Part shown: positions 11,718-23,400 of the stretch, one piece after another | How the letters are laid out: every line of letters starts with the position of its first letter | Numbering within the stretch: position 1 is the first letter of the stretch | Source of the DNA: Piliocolobus tephrosceles | Taxonomy: Eukaryota; Chordata; Mammalia; Primates; Cercopithecidae | Direction: 5' to 3' | NCBI RefSeq assembly: GCF_002776525.5 | Contig: NC_045444.1 | Span: 30,962,442 to 31,026,441, forward strand | DNA length: 64,000 bases | Translations under genes and position numbers: made by a program | The notes under the pieces: generated by a model | Databases searched by the model: none | The model's input: the letters and a program-made list of their open reading frames with translations, nothing else | What the model was told of the DNA's origin: nothing

Positions 11718-12100
11718 CAGAAATTCTGATATGTTCATATGATATAGTACTACTCAGCATTAGGCAAGAATAAACTATTAGAAGATGGACAGAAATATTG
11801 AAGAACTAAATGAAAATGTTTGATTAAATTTAAGAATCAAAACAAAAGAGTACATACTGTATGATATAATATGTGTATGCTTCAAATACAGGCAAGGGTA
11901 GTCTCTATTGATTAAGGTCAGAGTATTGGCTGCGTAAGAAGTCTGTGGAATTCCTACATGGGAACAGAAGGGAAACTTTCTAGCACGATGGAAATGTCCT
12001 GTATGTTGGGTACAAGAGTATGTGTATTTCTCAAAATAATTAAATTGTACACTTAAAATATGCATATTTCATTGTATATAAATTAGTTTAAAAATTGTGC

Positions 12101-12426
12101 AAGCTTGGCTAATCAATAACAACATCTAGAGGAAGAAGTGGTACTGATTTCAGTCATGTTGACTTTTTGGTGTTTCTTTTACACTGACCCCTTTCATACT
12201 CCTTCCCATCCTCTTCTCAACTGTAAATGGCTCTTGACAACATTTGACCTCCTCACTTTTGTATGCAGCTCCTTTCATGACAATCTCTCCTCTTCATTTT
12301 TTTCCTTCAAATACCTCTCATTCTTTTCTTTCCCATATCCCTTATTCCAGTTCCTTTGTCACTGTGAGTGATGAAGAGTATGCTAAACTGTTGCGTTTTA
12401 TCAATCAACTAAAATCAAATATTGAT
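12101..12426. other. Unassigned intergenic DNA, pyrimidine-rich
   Basis: No gene or repeat recognised. Two short overlapping plus frames (12138-12429) have no identifiable domain. Confidence 0.45.
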
Positions 12427-12723
12427 TGAGACAGGGTCTCACTTTGTTGCCCAGGCTGGAGTGCAATGGTGTGATCACAGATCACTGCAATCTTGATGTC
12501 TCAGGCTCACGCAGTCCTCCCACTTTAGCCTCTTGAGTAGCTGGGACTACAGGTGCATGCCACCACACCTGGCTAATTAAAAAAACATTTTTTTTTTTTT
12601 TTCTTCCCAGACACGGTCTCACCATGTTGCCCAGGCTGTTTCAAACTCCTGGGCTCAAGTGATCCTCTCACCTCAGCCTCTCCAAGTGTTGGAATTACAG
12701 TCATGAGCCACTATGCCTGACCC
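12427..12723 (-). mobile_element. AluJ SINE
   Basis: Reverse Alu with old-subfamily features: 'gagacagggtctcactttg', 'ggctcaagtgatcctctcac', and heavy divergence. The central A-rich linker appears as T15-16 at 12588-12602. The 3' A tail is lost. Confidence 0.9.
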
Positions 12724-13250
12724 ACTTTTTTATATGTATAAAATTTTAGAGCTCACAGTGAATAAATTGGCTTAAAAATACTTTGTGTCATCAAATTTGG
12801 AAAATTTTAATTTTACCTTGTATTTTAAAAATCAGTTTCACGACTAATACTGAGTCGTCAGAGATTTTCATGGGCCCGAAGATACGCTGAAGAGCTTTTA
12901 ATCTGGGGTGACAGGGGTAGACCTTAATTAAATAACGACATAACGAATGTATGTAAATAAAGCGACTTCTATCTCTGAGGGGAGGCAAGTCTTCTAAAGA
13001 CTCTTTCCTCTCCCTTTTTATTTACATCTCCCACACATTTTTACCATGTATTCTACCCATGAAAGGTCACTTTAATGTGTTTCCTCAATTCCGTACCTTG
13101 CCCATTGATCCCGCTCCAGTGCCTGCTGTGTTTCACTTGCACCGAGATGGCTCTTTACCTGTCTCTGTGATTCCAGCTGGATCCATCTCTTCTTTTGCCA
13201 CTTTTCCTTTTCACTTCCATCTTCACCATCTAACTCATTCTCTCCTAATC
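12724..13250. other. Unassigned intergenic DNA
   Basis: Mostly unique. It has a small cluster of CpGs at 12840-12965, which is uncommon in this window but far too sparse for a CpG island. The stretch after 13060 may be the worn start of the following L2. Confidence 0.45.
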
Positions 13251-13593
13251 TCTAACCAGACCAATCGTGGTAGTTTAGAAATAGAGTATACCCTTCGGTG
13301 TTTCTGTATCTTAACACCGGCTATACCCTCCTTCAGGAAAGCCTATACCCAGGCCCTGACTCCATCAATATCCAATGGTTACTGAACTGGTCATTTCTGG
13401 GAAGCCTTATCTACTGTCTCCTGCCCATGCTTCCCTTTGATTACATTTGCTTATTATTATATGTACCATTTTGTCTTTTTACCTGCTGATTGTAAACTCT
13501 TTGAAAAAGAGATTCTATCTTATAATCTATGTATTTCCAGCCCAATGCCTGACCCATTGTAAGCATTTAATAAATATTAGTTGATTGAATGCT
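13251..13593 (+). repeat. L2 LINE 3' end
   Basis: L2-like order: 'taccattttgtctttttacc', 'gattgtaaactctttga', 'atttccagcccaatgcctg', and the terminal 'aataaatattagttgattga'. Confidence 0.65.
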
Positions 13594-13640
13594 TCATGAG
13601 AAATATTTTAAAAGGTAAACAACCTTAACTCCAAGGAATT

Positions 13641-13663
13641 TTGTGTGTGTGTGTGTGTGTGTT
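13641..13663. repeat. (TG)n microsatellite
   Basis: About 11 TG units. Confidence 0.9.
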
Positions 13664-13890
13664 TGCCTCATTTTTATTTATTTTTATTTTTTTGATCTCA
13701 TTCCTTTATTTACAAGCATATTCACACATGCAAAATGATAAAATTTATTGTAGGAAAGTGCAAAAAGAAATAACATATCTAGGTGCTTCTCTGAAGCTGA
13801 ATATTTTTGCCTGTTATTTTTTATGAAATAGATTCTGAAACAACAGTCTTCATTGTTAAGAAATTAATGAAGTAAAAACTGGCTTTTAAA

Positions 13891-13979
13891 ATCTTCTTAA
13901 AAGAATATTAACACTTCTTTCTATTTTTCTTAGTTTTAAAGAAAAGTAGAAAGAGGAGTTAATATTCTTTTAAGAAGAT
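13891..13979. repeat. Near-perfect 89-bp inverted repeat (hairpin)
   Basis: Arms 13891-13931 and 13939-13979 pair over 41 positions with one mismatch (A13913/A13957) and two G-T pairs (13915/13955 and 13924/13946), around a 7-base loop. Complementarity stops abruptly outside both arms. It is not the MADE1/mariner palindrome, and I see no TA or other target duplication. It may be a template-switch inverted copy or an unknown miniature inverted-repeat element. A transcript would fold into a long stem. Confidence 0.9.
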
Positions 13980-15134
13980 GATTCTCTTTACTCAGTAGAT
14001 GAGTGTGCACATCACTGGTCCACTTTTAACATGATGAGGATAATAGGTAGGTTTAGGTTGGTGATCAAAATTAAAGTCTGAAATCTGCATCTAAATTATG
14101 AGTTGCTTGCTTGTGAGAAATTTCGTAACTGGGCCTGCTTCCAAAAGCACTTCACTGAAGCTTCATGGAATTTTCTCAACTGCTTTATTTGTTCCTTCTC
14201 CACGCTTCTTCCCTGGTGCATAGAGGTACATCTGTCTGCTTTCTGCCTTATCAAGCACGAATCTACATCTGCGAGGAAAACTCCACTTCCTTAGCTAAAA
14301 ACCTGTATCTGATTGTGGTAATAAAGCTCTACTTCCTCAGTTCAAAACATACATCAGACAAGACCAATTACTCCAAATGACTCACAGTAACAGGCACGGC
14401 AATAGTCATCTTTTCACAGCCTTTGAACTTCTACTGCTTCAAAGGTGTACTAAAATGTGGTTATGAGACGATTGTCTAAAATTGCCAAATTACCAGTTTC
14501 CAAGCTTTGACATTTGTTATTTTGCATAACTTGACAAAGGAAATCAGCAAGATTACCCACCAAGAGGAAAAGAGACCCCCCCCCCAAAAAAAAAGAAAAA
14601 GCACCAAAAAAGTCTCTATGACATAGGTGGGACTGGTGGTATGATGCCTCTTAGGCAAAGAGGAGAAACAGGCTCTAATTATTGCTATAATTAGGATATG
14701 AAGACAAACAAGCAGATATTTTTTATTCTTATTCTTGCTCTGAAAAGTATAAACAATATATTACTGAATGGTCAAATGGTAAAATTTTTCTTTAAAGGAA
14801 GCACTGTCTGTGAATTCTGTCAAAGAAGTTACTGAAGTTCACATGGGTATCGAAAGGGCCAACAGTGGTCAACAGTCATCAAAACTCATAATTGCCTCCC
14901 AGCTGTTTAGAAACTTATATCAATTAAATTTGTGGTCATACCTGTTTCTGTCCTTTCTCCAAGGGTAAATTTAGCAGTGACTGTCTTCGAGGGAAATAGT
15001 TTCTATACATTTATCACATTTCTGCCACACTTGTTCATTAGCATAAAAGGCTTTTCATTTTATCTCTTATAAACATCTTTAAAATAACTACCTTCTATAT
15101 AGAACCTCTTTCTAAGAACTGTAGGTTACACAGA
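13980..15134. other. Unassigned intergenic DNA
   Basis: No confident repeat or gene. A C-run followed by an A-run lies at 14577-14593. Confidence 0.5.
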
Positions 15135-15385
15135 GAGGGGCAACAGAGTGCTGCCTTTGTAGGCATGTTCTCTAGAGCCCAATGCCTAGGTTCAAATCCT
15201 GGCCCACCCATGTGTCCCGTTAGATGATTGCAGGCAAATTACTTAATTTCGGTCTTAGTTTCTGCATCTAGGAAATGTAAATAAAAAGATGCTACTTACC
15301 TCATGGGTGGCTGTGAACATTAAATACATTAATATTCATAAAGCATTTCAAATGGTACCTGGCACCTTGTAAGAAGTATGTGTTT
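15135..15385 (+). repeat. MIR SINE
   Basis: Forward MIR blocks: 'ggttcaaatcctggcccacc', 'gcaaattacttaatttc', 'acttacctcatgggtgg' and 'ggtacctggcaccttgtaag'. Confidence 0.85.
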
Positions 15386-15954
15386 TGTAAATTTTTAAAA
15401 AGATGAAGAGTATGTACATTTAAAAATTACTTTTTAGAGATTGATTACATTGGTGGCAAAATGTTCTGTGTTTAAAAAAGGAAGAAAAACTAATGAGGAA
15501 AAATTTTGAAGCCCATTTCCTGAGTCTGAGGTGAAGTAGTTGGTAACCCACATTAGCCAGCTTCTTCTGTAATGTACACCACACTGAGCCACTAAAGGTT
15601 TCCCCTAGCTGAAAGTCCAGAGATCTTTACTAAATCTGCTAAACCAAGCTTTCCTCAAAATGCCTCTGCTTATTTTCTTAGACCGTCACTCCTGTTAAAA
15701 GGAGGAGTAAAAAAATCCCAGCCCTTGAAAATATACTCTTTCTCACCAATAAGTGAGCCTTTGTAATAAAGTGATATTATTCACAACTTACAAGTACCTG
15801 GCCCACAGTCCTGGTGCTAGGTGGAAATTTAGATCAGGAGAGACACTTTAGGGGTTCAAACTTTTCAGTTTACAGAAGAAAGAGACTTCAATGAAACAGA
15901 TGTCAGGTGAGTATTCCAAGATTACAGTCAGTTAGCAATGGATTTGGGCCATAC
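15386..15954. other. Unassigned intergenic DNA
   Basis: Nothing recognised. Confidence 0.45.
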
Positions 15955-16150
15955 TGGTGGAGAGCATGCCTTGTGGAGTTAGACAGCAACAAGTTCCATT
16001 TCCAATTCTCTTAATTTCATACCTCTGAACACATCTTAATCTGAGTTTCCTCACCCTTAAAAACGATAGTTAATATTTATAGACGAGATAATAATTGTAA
16101 AGCAATTAGCACATTGGCTGGCTTGTAGCACACTCTCAGTAAAAGTACCC
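15955..16150 (+). repeat. MIR SINE, degraded
   Basis: The blocks 'gtggagttagacagcaac', 'tctgagtttcctcaccctta', 'gagataataattg' and 'cacattggctggcttgtag' follow the MIR order. Confidence 0.65.
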
Positions 16151-17527
16151 TCAAAGTCTATACTCCATGATGTGTTTCGAAACATATAGTTGGCACCTTA
16201 ATTTTTTGGGCAAATGATGACTGAGCCAAACGTTCATACTCATATTTAAATATAGCTCATATCCTGCAAATAAACTTGCAGAGTCAAGTTTTATCTTGTC
16301 CACTCTGTGTTACCCAGATCTTGTACAGGAAATGGAGTGTATTTAATATTGATGACTCTGTATGTGTCATTTAATCGTCTCTATTGATTGGATTTCATCA
16401 GAGTGTGGGACTTGGACAGAGCTTTGATTAGACTGTAAGGATTCTTTGCTGTTTTCTTTTACCCGACACCGTATCAATGTACCTTCTGGTGTGATATCAC
16501 TTTCACAATCAATATCTGAAAAAAGCTCTGCACACAGGCCTACAGGAAAAGAGAGAAGGCACTGCCTCTAAGTCCCCTTATACACATAGATTAAACCTCT
16601 CCAATTGAAAAAGGTTTATTGCATGTTTTAGAGCAGGATGGAGAAGGAAAAAAGACCTGAAGGAGTCTCCATAGACTTCTTGTGTAATTTGTGCATCATT
16701 TTTTATTTAAAAGTGTCAAATACTCCCTTTTAATGTTGGTTGACATTTGAGAATGGATCATTTTTATCAGTGAAATTTTACAGTTTCAATCTAGTGTGGT
16801 TTTTTTCCTAGATGTAATAATAATCTATAAATATATTATTTGGGCAAATTGATATCTTAGACAGACTATTCTTGTCCACATTCATTTTGCATGGATTTTA
16901 CTGCTGTGAAATGTCCGCTGGGCCTCCCTGACTAATCTTCCACTGAGGCAAAGTTTGTTTTTCTATTTGCCCAAGTTGTTTCACCAGGAATACACAGAGC
17001 TCAGGCTCCAGATTTAAATAACACAAACTAAGTGGCATTATGCAAAAATGTGTCTTTTTATACTAGGTTCATGAAATTTGTGGTGGTGTCTTAATGCTGA
17101 CTGGGAAAGGGGCTGGGAAAAATGCTTATTTATCTCTCCTCTGAAACATGGAATTTTCTCCAGGGTCAGTTGCTGGGATCTTGTTGGTCAGAGTTGTACC
17201 AAAACTTTTGGAAATAGATGAGGCAAGTCCAATAATGTTAGACTATTTTAAGTATCAAACCCTGTAGTTTGGAAAGAGTATATCCCATCATATAAAATGT
17301 AAATTTTCAATAAAACAACTATCTGGCATCAAGGTAGTTAATGTTATCTCCTGAAATAAAAGTTTTCTGCCATAGAGTGATAGGAAATAATGGATAAATA
17401 ACAGGAAAACTATTCTTTACTACAACTGTCCTCTTTTTTGCTGTACTTCTCACTTTCTGTAAGTTCGGCATCTCCTCCTGCAGGTTCTTTTATCCTTGTG
17501 TTGTGTTCTTCCTTTTGTCATATGTTA
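16151..17527. other. Unassigned intergenic DNA
   Basis: AT-rich with no recognised repeat or coding signal. Confidence 0.5.
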
Positions 17528-17535
17528 CTTTAGAA
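17528..17535. repeat. Target-site duplication of hAT element, left copy
   Basis: CTTTAGAA, repeated exactly at 17753-17760. Eight bases is the hAT signature length. Confidence 0.85.
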
Positions 17536-17752
17536 AGTGCTTGGCAAACCAAGGACCATGAGCCAAATTCTGCTGTCTGTTGTGAAAACAAAGCTTATTG
17601 GAATACAGCCACACCCATTTGTTTGAGTATTGCCTATGGTTGCTTTCCAACTACAATGGCAGAAAAGAATAGTTGTGACAGGAACCATGTGGCAGGCAAA
17701 GTCTAAAACATTTGCTATCTGGCCCTTTACAGAAAAAGTTTGTAGACCCTTG
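17536..17752 (+). mobile_element. hAT-Charlie non-autonomous DNA transposon
   Basis: It has the familiar core 'gaatacagccacacccattt', 'tgcctatggttgctttcca' and 'ctatctggccctttacag'. The ends 'agtgcttggcaaacc' and 'gtagacccttg' form degraded inverted termini, bracketed by an exact 8-bp duplication. The subfamily is not assigned. The short frame through it (17503-17706) is not a gene. Confidence 0.85.
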
Positions 17753-17760
17753 CTTTAGAA
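17753..17760. repeat. Target-site duplication of hAT element, right copy
   Basis: CTTTAGAA, matching 17528-17535. Confidence 0.85.
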
Positions 17761-18029
17761 CAAGTTTACATTGTGAAAGAACAAGCTTTATGTGAGAAGT
17801 TGGAGGAGAACTGGAACTAAGGGCTCCACAAAATATCAACCTGTTCTCTGGCAATAATTGTAATTTCTGCATATTTTCTATATCCCATTTTAAAAGATAC
17901 AAGTATTTGAGTGTCATTTCTATGTACATTTTTACACAACATTCTTAATACAAGGAGATATTAAGTTGCTGAAGATGCAGGTCTACACAGTTTGTTGTTG
18001 CACTTTCCCTAATGACATTACAAACTAAT

Positions 18030-18344
18030 GTTTTTTTTTGTTGTTGTAGTTTGTTTTTTTTGAGACAGAGTCTTGCTCTGTTGTCCAGGCTGGAGTGTAG
18101 TGGCGCGATCTCGGCTCACTGCAACCTCCGCCTCCCGGGTTCATGCCACTCTCCTGCCTCAGCCTCCCAAGTAGCTGGGACTATAGGCATCTGCCACCAT
18201 GTCCAGCTAATTTTTTTGTATTTTTAGTAGAGATGGGGTTTCACTGTGTTAGCCAGGATGGTCTCGATCTCCTGACCTTGTGATCCGTCCGCCTTGGCCT
18301 CCCAAAGTGCTGGGATTACAGGCATGAGCCACGGCACCCAGCCT
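18030..18344 (-). mobile_element. AluY/AluS SINE
   Basis: Reverse full-length Alu with T-rich tail, 'gttagccaggatggtctcga' and 'tcatgccactctcctgcc', which point to AluY or late AluS. Imperfect target duplication: ACAAACTAAT at 18020-18029 and ATAAACTAAT at 18345-18354. Confidence 0.92.
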
Positions 18345-18639
18345 ATAAACTAATCTTTTAAAAATATCTCTTTTGACTTACCTCACCTCCATAAAAATAG
18401 TTTAAATGTGTGGTTGCCTCTGAAGAACGAGAGGGCATATATTTTTGTATCTTTTTTGATATCCGAATTTTTTAAAAAAATCATGTGCACAAATGTATTT
18501 ATTTAAAACATACATTAAAATTAATGCTTCCCAAAGAGTTTATCACATCTCTGGTAATTATACAAGGTATAGGTATTTTTACATTTAATAAGATAGAATA
18601 TCATGTAAAAATAAGTTTGTAACACAGTGTTTTTCACAT

Positions 18640-19047
18640 TGCATTAGTCTATTTTGTGTTGCTCTAAAGGAATACCCAAGGCTGGGTAATTTATGAAGGA
18701 AAGATGTTTATTTGGCTCACTATTCTTCAGGCTGTACATGAAGCGTGGTGTCAGCATCTGCTTCTGGTGAGGACCTCAGGAAGGTTTTACTCACGGTGGA
18801 AGGGGAAGGGGAAGCCGGAGAGTCACATGGTGAGAGAGGGAGCAAGAGAGGGTCCAGGCCATTTTAAGCAATCAACTCTTGCATGAATTAAGAGTGCAAA
18901 CTCACTCATAACCACAGGGAGGGCACCAAGCCCTTCATGAGGGATCTGCCCCTGTGACCCACACACCTTCCACCAGACCCCACCTCCAACAACAGGGATT
19001 ACATTTCAATTTCAGATTTGGAGGGGACAAATAACCAAAATATATCG
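18640..19047 (-). repeat. Solo MaLR LTR (MST/MLT1 type)
   Basis: The reverse-oriented LTR begins 'tgcattagtctattttgtg', includes 'ggctgggtaatttatgaagg', 'catctgcttctggtgagg' and 'tcatgagggatctgccc', and ends 'tttggaggggacaaataacc'. CACAT at 18635-18639 and 19048-19052 is a 5-bp target duplication. No internal sequence remains, so it is a solo LTR left by recombination. Confidence 0.87.
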
Positions 19048-19184
19048 CACATAAATTTTATTTAAATGTTTCTATACCTATACAATCAATGAACTTTAGG
19101 TAAGAAAAGTATAGCTCTGTTTAACTAAAGTGAAGGTTCTCAAGCATGACTTTTCCAAACTGTTCTAAAACGTAATAGAAGAAA

Positions 19185-19310
19185 CCACTACTTATCGAGT
19201 ACTTAGTAAGTATCAAATGTTTTAGGTAAAACATTTTAGTGAAACTCCCTAACAGCTCTAGAAGAGGGTATAGGTGAAGTGATAGAGGCTCAGAATTTAG
19301 CCCACTAGGG
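19185..19310 (-). repeat. MIR SINE fragment
   Basis: The worn reverse MIR blocks 'gagtacttagtaagtatcaa' and 'atagaggctcagaatttag' are visible. Confidence 0.5.
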
Positions 19311-20405
19311 AAGCATAGGAAGGTAGGTGTGGCTGGGTCTGTAGCTCAGGCTTTTCTACAATACCAGGTGCTTCTGACTAAAGGCAGTTCTCTGTGGCAT
19401 GCAGACTTTAAATGCACTTGGCTGCCAATTTCAGTACAGACTCTGGGACAAGTGAGACTTGAGACAGGAAATAAGTTCTTGCTTGGACATATTGGTTCTC
19501 AAGATCACTCTTGTTTATATACTAATCAAATGCATCACCATTTTTAGGTACAGGTTAGTGGGGCCTGGTGCATGTACAGTCAAAGCAAATGAACAGTGAA
19601 TATGCCGTCCTACATTTCCTGTCGCTGAGCCTTTGCTCCCGCATTCCCTCCTTCTTGCTTATCATCTGCTCTTCTTCAATTTGTCTGCATCTGATGAAAA
19701 CAACCTGTCCTAAGAAGTCTGGCTCAACTGGTCATAAAATCTGAAAAGCTTCCCAGACTTCCTCAGTCATAAATAGTCTTTCTTTTTGAAGCATTTTGTC
19801 TTTACTTCTCTTTATGGCTCTTCACAGTAATCACCTAGAAGTGTATCTTCCTTCATAGGCATCTAGACTAGCCTCTTTTGTCTACATAGACAAGGAAGTC
19901 ACCCAGATTATCAAAAATCTTGTGGGTTTCTGTTTGCTTATTAGTGTTTTATAAGGACAAAAGTGCACATATAAGTCTCAAGAGAAGCGAGACACAGCCC
20001 TATAACTGAGTTTCCCAGGTGGAAAGCAAATTGGGAAACTGAAGGAACCCATGCACCTTGTGGGTACAGCAGTCATCTTCTTTGGCCTTGCCAGCCTAAC
20101 ATCATACAGACCCTGCAGGAAGGAACCACGGCCCATTCACCTCTGCATGGTAGCAAGTGTACTGCCTCAAACATTGGAAACATTGAGCGCCTGCAGGACA
20201 GAGGGCTGGCGGTTTGCCTGGGTCATGGAATGAATATTTTCCTTAGAAGAGGATCCCATTCCAATAGCAGACTGAGTGAACTTGATTACCCATATATTAA
20301 TAATTTCTTTTTTCCTCTCCATTCTTCTCTCCACAGCCAAAATCCTTCTGCTGAAACTGTCATTATGCATTATGACAATGCTTAGTTTCCAGACTGTCAT
20401 ACTCC
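19311..20405. other. Unassigned intergenic DNA
   Basis: No recognised family or gene. Confidence 0.5.
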
Positions 20406-20485
20406 AATTTCCATTGCACTCTCTGTGAGGTCATCACAGTAAGGCCTTCACACATAGAAGACTCTCAATAAATGTTGACTGAATC
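20406..20485 (+). repeat. L2/MIR-like 3' end fragment
   Basis: The phrase 'ctcaataaatgttgactgaa' resembles the shared 3' end of L2/MIR elements. Confidence 0.45.
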
Positions 20486-23400
20486 GGTGACTAGCAACCA
20501 GCTGTAATATCATTCTGTGCACACATCATGTATGAGATACAGGGGTCTGAGGACTCCTCCCCACATAGTTTGTATTTTCACTGAGAGGAGGGAGTTATTA
20601 TATTTAGATGCACAAGCTCTTCATTTTAATTGCCTGTTCAGGAAAACAACTACATACTTGTACTGAAAATGCAATTCTGTGGCTTATGAGAGCTATTTTA
20701 TTATTTGATGAACTTTATTTATGCAGAGGAAACTAAAGATTTAAAAATACATATTCAATACTAAATAAATTCTTTAGATGATATCAAATTTGAGGGAAAG
20801 ATATGAAAGCTCTGCATCTGAGGTCTGGATGAGGGTTGAGAGAAGGCTTGTATCTTTAGCTGAGGAACTGGATACAAATAGGGAGAATGTGATAAGCTGT
20901 AAGGAATAATTCTGAATTGGCACAACCAGGAAAGGTAGGATTTGCCTGCTACTTTGAACATATCCTTCATGTTCATTATACTGTAGACCATTAAGCTATT
21001 TTATGGGCAAGAGAAAAGTTCAAGTACAGCACAAGTTGCCAAAAGGATTATGAAGTTCATTTTGATTGATCAATAATTAACTGTACCTTGTGAAATTATA
21101 GGCTTGACTAACTGTGGAATGTATTGTAGAGAACAGCCCGAGCTGCCAGAAAGAACAGAGAAGACAGAAGAAAAACCAATGGAAACTGAAACATCTGTCC
21201 CCTTCATGCTGCAAGAGCTGGTAACCAAGATCTCACTGTTTCCTTCTCTATCTAAAGGACAAACAGAGTAAAGCAGGGATTGGATTGATATGGGACACTA
21301 CAGAAGATGTTTGCTTATAATTATTTCTAGCACTTTTTTTGAAGCTCAGGGATAAAACATTTCCAATTATTCATCAAGCTCTTGGAACTCATAGGCCTCT
21401 GTAATAGGGATTTAGCAGAACAACAAATAGCATGCAAGAATACAGATGAAAGGAAGGAATGTGAAGGGATTATTACCATAAAAAGCAAATAACTATTTGA
21501 TGAAATTACAACAATATGGAGAGTCATACAGATACAGAAAAGTAATGCTAATTAATAAATATATAGTTGTTTAGCATTGACTTGAATTGCGTCATAGCTA
21601 TGAAATGGGTATTAACCTGTCACTTTCTTTTCATAGGTGACTATCAAAGGAAGACAGACAGACCTTCTGAAAGATAATTATTGTAAACTTTGTATTATTT
21701 CAGTAGCTGTGTTGGAAAAGCTGCCTACCTTAGACCATTGACAGCTCAAACTTTTAAAATATTTGTGTAAATACCTTTAAATAGCATCTGACAGCCTTAG
21801 TCTACCCAAATACATGATGATTTTTATTACTTATTTATGGATTACACCCTGTCTACTTCTAAACAGATTTTGAGCATTGTTTAACATAGACTGTCTCAAA
21901 TCTAAAACAAAGCACGAGGGCTGACTATCTCTACTCCTGTTCTATAATTCCTCTGCATCCTGTTCCTCCTTTGCTAGTACAGAGAAAAGTTAAATTATCT
22001 ATAGATAATGACAATTATAGCAGAGATATGCTTTAAAAACTTGCATTTGGCAGATTTTTAAATGCTGAGTGCTGTCAAAGTGGAAGGGAGGGAAGGCAAA
22101 ATTGCTTTCTAGCCACATATAGCTGGGCCATCCTTCCAACAGTATACGTCAGTCCGGGAAATAGATTGCTGTTCAAAAATACATTGAATTTAGTTTTTTC
22201 CGTTACCTTTGAGTAGATGACATATTTCTATTTATTTTTAAGTAAAATACAACATTTTAAGAAAAAGGTAACAAAGAAATTCAAATTAAGTGGCAGGATG
22301 GAGTCTCAAAGTCTCTTCTATTGTCCCAAACTGTAAGAAGCTGCAGTTAAACCTTTTCATAATGACACTGAAGAGCTCAGTGGTCCATTCTGTCATGAGC
22401 CCTGTTAGCCCTAGCACCTCCTTCAGAGGCCACAGAGCTGTTTAGGGAACTAGGCAGTTAAGGTCTTTGAGGTTTTGTGTAGTTTTGTATTTTTTTTTTC
22501 TCTAAACAACTAAAATTTCTGTTTTATAGGCATAAAATACTTGTTGGAGTAACCAAGCATGTGACTCACAATGGCATAGCCTAATAAAGCAAATCAATTT
22601 GCTACCTGTTCATGTGCTTTACAGGAATTTGGAAGTTAAATTTGCAGTTTGGAAAGGTTTACATTTATAAATTAAGATACATCTGCCACCTATATAACAT
22701 TAATAACTATTAGCTCTATAAACCTGCATAATTATAGTTCTAAATAGAAGATCACCTCCTGGTCAGCTTGTGGGTGAAGAGGTAATAAAAGAGCTCAAAT
22801 GTTGCAGGACCTTTAAAGAACTAGAACTTCGACAATACCCATCAGGGAAGTAAACACATGTGTATGAAATAGGATTCCACTTATTTTTGAACAAGAAGGA
22901 AATTTAAAGAGAAGGGGAGAAATAAAGAAAGAAAAGGTATCTAGTCATTTTCTATTCATAGTCTCCTGAAATTGAGAATAGGAAAAATATTTCAGTTTTG
23001 TACTGATTTTCTTATAGCTTTTGGAAGTTATTTATTTACATTACACTAAAATACCACAATAAAGTTTTTGTTTACTATGATTTAAAGTAAAGTAAATGTT
23101 TTATGACCAGGATTTAAAGTTACATTTGTGACTGCAAATAATTCTTTGGAATGAATATTTCCCATTTTTGCTCTTATACTAAACAAATCTGCAGCGTGTT
23201 ACTTTAAAAATGAAATAAAGCCTGTGTTCATAGTGACAGTCAATAACACTACAGCATAATAATCAATTGCTATTTGTAGCAGCAGGACTAGCAGTGGGGG
23301 CAGATCAGTGCAAATTACTGTCACTGTGTGCTTTCATGTATGCAACCAGCCTGTAGAACCCAAGACAAATGATGCCCTATGCAATGGAAAGAGACAGTAC

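Larger units (their letters stand above)
9132..12100 (+). mobile_element. Old L1 (L1M), 5'-truncated, with AluS and AluYR inserted
   Basis: Plus-strand ORF2 remnants start at 9150 ('gggaatgcaag', 'aatcaatcaa', 'gatgcagaaaa', 'ttgacaaaattta') and resume after the AluS at about 9856 ('tctttgcagatgatgac'). They run through the 'gattctaaattttgtgggga' block near 10310, the 'caaatagcagtttacc' block near 11295, and the 3' region after the AluYR ('aattgtacacttaaaatatg' at 12043-12062). All frames are broken, so no protein is expected. The AluS and AluYR are younger than this L1. Confidence 0.87.

Noticed and set aside
11442..11760. Minus-strand frames of 95-98 aa
   Set aside because: Antisense translation of the AluYR element and its A tail (the usual 'SPG..CSG' Alu peptide look).
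14040..14062. 'tttaggttggtg' resembling the mariner/MADE1 terminal repeat
   Set aside because: Only about a dozen bases match and no palindrome or partner terminus follows.
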